Positions 62,159-64,000 of a stretch of 64,000 nucleotides of DNA are shown here, one piece after another. The position numbers and the translations under genes are program-made. The stretch spans positions 62,001-126,000 of the forward strand of contig NZ_RCDI01000003.1 in the NCBI RefSeq assembly GCF_003675875.1, written 5' to 3'. Position 1 is the stretch's first letter, and each line of letters begins with the position of its first letter. The notes beneath the pieces were generated by a model that worked only from the letters and a program-made list of their open reading frames with translations, did no database searches and was not told the DNA's origin. Source of the DNA: Halostella limicola. Lineage in GTDB: Archaea; Halobacteriota; Halobacteria; Halobacteriales; Natronoarchaeaceae.

Positions 62159-62809
62159 CTACTTCGCGTCTGCGACGGCGTCGGCGAACGCGGACGCGCG
62201 TTCCCGGAGCGCGTCGTAGTCCTCCGCGGCGACGGCCTCGTCGTCGACCAGCGAACTGCCGACGCCGACGGCGACGGCACCCGCTTCGACGAACGCCTCG
62301 ACGTTGTCGAGCGAGACGCCCCCGGTCGGGACGAGCGGGATCTGTCCGAGCGGTCCGCCGATGCTCGCGACGTGGTCGGGGCCGAGACTCGCCGCCGGGA
62401 ACACCTTCGCGAGGTCCGCCCCGGCCTCGAACGCCCGGACGGCCTCCGTCGGCGTCGCGACGCCCGGCGCGACGGGCGCTCCGTAGCGGTTGCACGTCTC
62501 GACGACGCCCTCGTTCAGCGACGGCGTGACGACGAACTCCGCGCCCGCGAGGAGGGCCGCCCGGGCGGTCTCGCTGTCGAGGACGGTGCCCGCCCCGACG
62601 AGCACGTCGTCGCCCATCGCGCCGGCGACGTCCTCGATCATGTCCAGCGCGCCCGGGGTGTCCGCGGTCACCTCGATCGCGGTGACGCCGCCGTCCCGCA
62701 GCGCCGCCGCCACGTCGACCGCCTTCTCTCGGTCGACGCCGCGCATGATCCCGATCACGCCGCCCTCGACGATCCGCCGCGTCCGGTCGTACCCGTACTC
62801 GTCAGCCAT
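62159..62809 (-). CDS. KDPG/KDPGal-type aldolase
   Basis: Class I aldolase of 216 residues that splits 2-keto-3-deoxy-6-phospho-sugar acids into pyruvate and glyceraldehyde 3-phosphate. The catalytic Glu is in GVTAIEVTADTPGALDMIED (about 45), VVTPSLNEGVVETCNRYGAP holds the phosphate loop region and the Schiff-base Lys is in GADLAKVFPAASLG (about 133). With the galactonate dehydratase next to it, the substrate is probably 2-keto-3-deoxy-6-phosphogalactonate (De Ley-Doudoroff pathway). A KDG kinase gene is needed but not seen here. The ATG at 62809 begins MADEYGYDRTRRI. Confidence 0.92.
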   Translation of the reverse strand: MADEYGYDRTRRIVEGGVIGIMRGVDREKAVDVAAALRDGGVTAIEVTADTPGALDMIEDVAGAMGDDVLVGAGTVLDSETARAALLAGAEFVVTPSLNEGVVETCNRYGAPVAPGVATPTEAVRAFEAGADLAKVFPAASLGPDHVASIGGPLGQIPLVPTGGVSLDNVEAFVEAGAVAVGVGSSLVDDEAVAAEDYDALRERASAFADAVADAK

Positions 62810-62913
62810 GGGGTTCTCGCGATGTACTGTCCCGGCGCGGGTCTTAAGCGCCGCGGTACCGACGACGACGGGAGACGTGGCGAGCGACGGCCGGCCGGAA
62901 ACTCTCACCGACG

Positions 62914-62921
62914 CAAAAGTT
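62914..62921 (+). promoter_or_regulatory. TATA-like element of the cupin gene
   Basis: AAAAGTTTA lies about 30 bases before the ATG at 62949. It is in the 139-base gap between the divergent aldolase and cupin genes. Confidence 0.45.
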
Positions 62922-62948
62922 TACGTCCCCGCGGTCGTGGCACAGCAC

Positions 62949-63425
62949 ATGGAGAAAGTGGCCATCGACGAGGTCGAGAACCAGGTGAACCCGATGAAGG
63001 TCCACAGCGTCCGGCGGCCGGTGTCGCGCGAGCTCGGGACCGAGGAGTTCGCGATGAACTACTTCGAACTCGAGCCGGGCGAGTCGTTCTCCGGCGGCCT
63101 CCACGCGCACCACGACCAGGAGGAGGTGTTCTACGTCGAGGAGGGGACGGCGACGTTCGAGGTGGGCGTCGACCGCGAGGAGGTCGAGGTCGACGCCGGC
63201 GAGTTGATCCGGTTCCCGCCCGGCGAGTTCCAGAAGGGGTACAACGGCGGCGACGACGGCGTCGTCGGGTGGGCGCTGGGCGCGCCCGGCGCGAGCCACG
63301 ACTGGGACGAACTGCAGTCGCGGGCCTACTGCCCGGAGTGCGACGAGGAGACGACTCAGGACGTGGACATGGTCGAGGGGCAGTTCGCGCTCACTTGCAC
63401 TGACTGCGGGAACGAGCAGGGCTGA
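62949..63425 (+). CDS. Cupin with C-terminal zinc ribbon
   Basis: Protein of 158 residues. The cupin barrel is at residues 20-110: GLHAHHDQEEVFYVEEGTAT has the first metal-binding motif with two His and a Glu, and LIRFPPGEFQKGYNGGDDGV the second, in which the usual His is missing. The C-terminal 40 residues hold two Cys pairs, YCPECDEE and CTDCGNEQ, a zinc ribbon. Start is ATG at 62949. It is divergent from the sugar acid genes and may sense or bind a sugar acid; this is inference. Confidence 0.85.
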   Translation: MEKVAIDEVENQVNPMKVHSVRRPVSRELGTEEFAMNYFELEPGESFSGGLHAHHDQEEVFYVEEGTATFEVGVDREEVEVDAGELIRFPPGEFQKGYNGGDDGVVGWALGAPGASHDWDELQSRAYCPECDEETTQDVDMVEGQFALTCTDCGNEQG

Positions 63426-63605
63426 GGACGGGCCGCCACGCGGGGAACGGCGGGCGACCGGCGGACCGCCCCGTCGCCCTCGTTTCGGTAGGTTTTCCGA
63501 TACCTTGAACTGCGAGGAGGCGAGTCAGTCACGGAAACAGTTCGGCCGCCGCCGTCAGTCGCGACCGTCGACCGCCGGGCGGCGGACTCCGAACGCGGAT
63601 CTCTC

Positions 63606-64000
63606 GTGACACGGAAAGACCCCCGTCCTCGCCCGTCGGACGACCTCCCGTTCGCCGTCCGCGTCGGCGAGACCGACGCACTGTGGGAGACCGCGAGCCG
63701 TGCGCGGACGCCGCGGCACCTCCTGGTCACGCCGGTCCGGCTCCACCGTCGGAACGTGAAGCGGCGGCTCAGGGAGGCCGCCCGCCCCCGGAGCGAGTTC
63801 GCGTTCGCCCGGCTCGTCGACGTCGCCCGCGACCTCGCGGGGGCCGCGCGAAAGGAGACCGACGCGGAGCCGACGACGGAGACGCTCGACCGCATCGACC
63901 GGCTCGCGCTCACCCGCCGGGTCCTCCGCGACGAGGCGTTCCCGAGCGAGCCGCTGGCGAGGGTCGTCGGCGCACCGGCCGCCGACCACGCGGAGCGGAT
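63606..64000 (+). CDS. Unidentified protein, 3' end cut by the window edge
   Basis: Open frame of 131 codons from GTG at 63606 to the edge. It reads MTRKDPRPRPSDDLPFAVRV and then HLLVTPVRLHRRNVKRRLRE and LDRIDRLALTRRVLRDEAFP. The pattern of an LVTP-x-R strand followed by basic helices reminds me of the N-terminus of haloarchaeal AddB-like or PD-(D/E)XK helicase-nuclease proteins, but the visible part is too short to prove it. The upstream gap of 180 bases has a GGTTTTCCGATAC stretch that may be a promoter. Confidence 0.5.
   Translation, partial: MTRKDPRPRPSDDLPFAVRVGETDALWETASRARTPRHLLVTPVRLHRRNVKRRLREAARPRSEFAFARLVDVARDLAGAARKETDAEPTTETLDRIDRLALTRRVLRDEAFPSEPLARVVGAPAADHAER

Overview
The window is chromosomal DNA from a haloarchaeon (class Halobacteria). 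Support comes from very high G+C (about two thirds by eye), strongly acidic proteins, TATA-like boxes 20-35 nt before start codons with little or no leader, many GTG starts, several HTH_10 (bacterio-opsin activator type) regulators, a tRNA gene without encoded CCA, and families I know mainly from haloarchaea (amphi-Trp, UPF0179, TbsP, DUF63, five-fold YegP/HVO_2922 repeats, PccX). The genus cannot be fixed from the sequence alone. I see no CRISPR array, insertion sequence, rRNA gene or prophage.

Layout. 1-6.5 kb: a TetR regulator cut by the left edge with a palindromic operator, an HTH_10 regulator, an orphan beta-class DNA methyltransferase (CTAG type suspected), two membrane proteins, an FMN reductase, a GNAT enzyme and MutY. 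6.5-16 kb: small membrane and haloarchaeal proteins, a class III aminotransferase, an MgtC/DUF4010 transporter-like protein, PadR, amphi-Trp, a candidate small RNA, an acidic HTH protein, and an ABC transporter pseudogene made of two fused gene remnants. 15-18 kb: one-carbon metabolism (folD, glyA) around a Tat lipoprotein. 18-24.7 kb: a CHAT (caspase-like) protease candidate, the regulator TbsP, a YcaO protein, a zinc ribbon and DUF63. 24.7-33 kb: Lrp, an IMPase-family phosphatase, a DEDD exonuclease, tRNA-Leu(CAA), GNAT, a CNNM/CBS protein, HAD, DUF309, an M14-like deacylase, UPF0179 and a small conserved protein.

33.2-41.4 kb is the most striking region: a tight + strand operon of two different PrkA-type AAA+ kinases, a YeaH/DUF444 von Willebrand protein and SpoVR, preceded by about 500 bp of non-coding or leader sequence. 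41.8-47.5 kb is a seven-gene - strand cluster: FkbM methyltransferase, CDP-alcohol phosphatidyltransferase, DoxX, MDR dehydrogenase, a PTPS-like protein that seems to lack its catalytic Cys and His, a GT4 glycosyltransferase and a SAM methyltransferase. The dehydrogenase, PTPS and glycosyltransferase genes overlap by single bases. I suggest a pathway to a glycosylated and methylated pterin or lipid-linked product.

47.5-54.8 kb: a membrane protein with five YegP domains, two oxidoreductases, a frameshifted alpha/beta hydrolase, and two tandem Na+-dependent (NSS) transporters. 54.9-60.9 kb: biotin-dependent acyl-CoA carboxylase subunits PccB, PccX and PccA, interrupted by a divergent cytochrome P450 / HTH_10 pair. 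60.9-63.4 kb: galactonate dehydratase and KDPG/KDPGal aldolase (De Ley-Doudoroff type sugar-acid breakdown) plus a cupin with a C-terminal zinc ribbon. The right edge cuts an unidentified gene.
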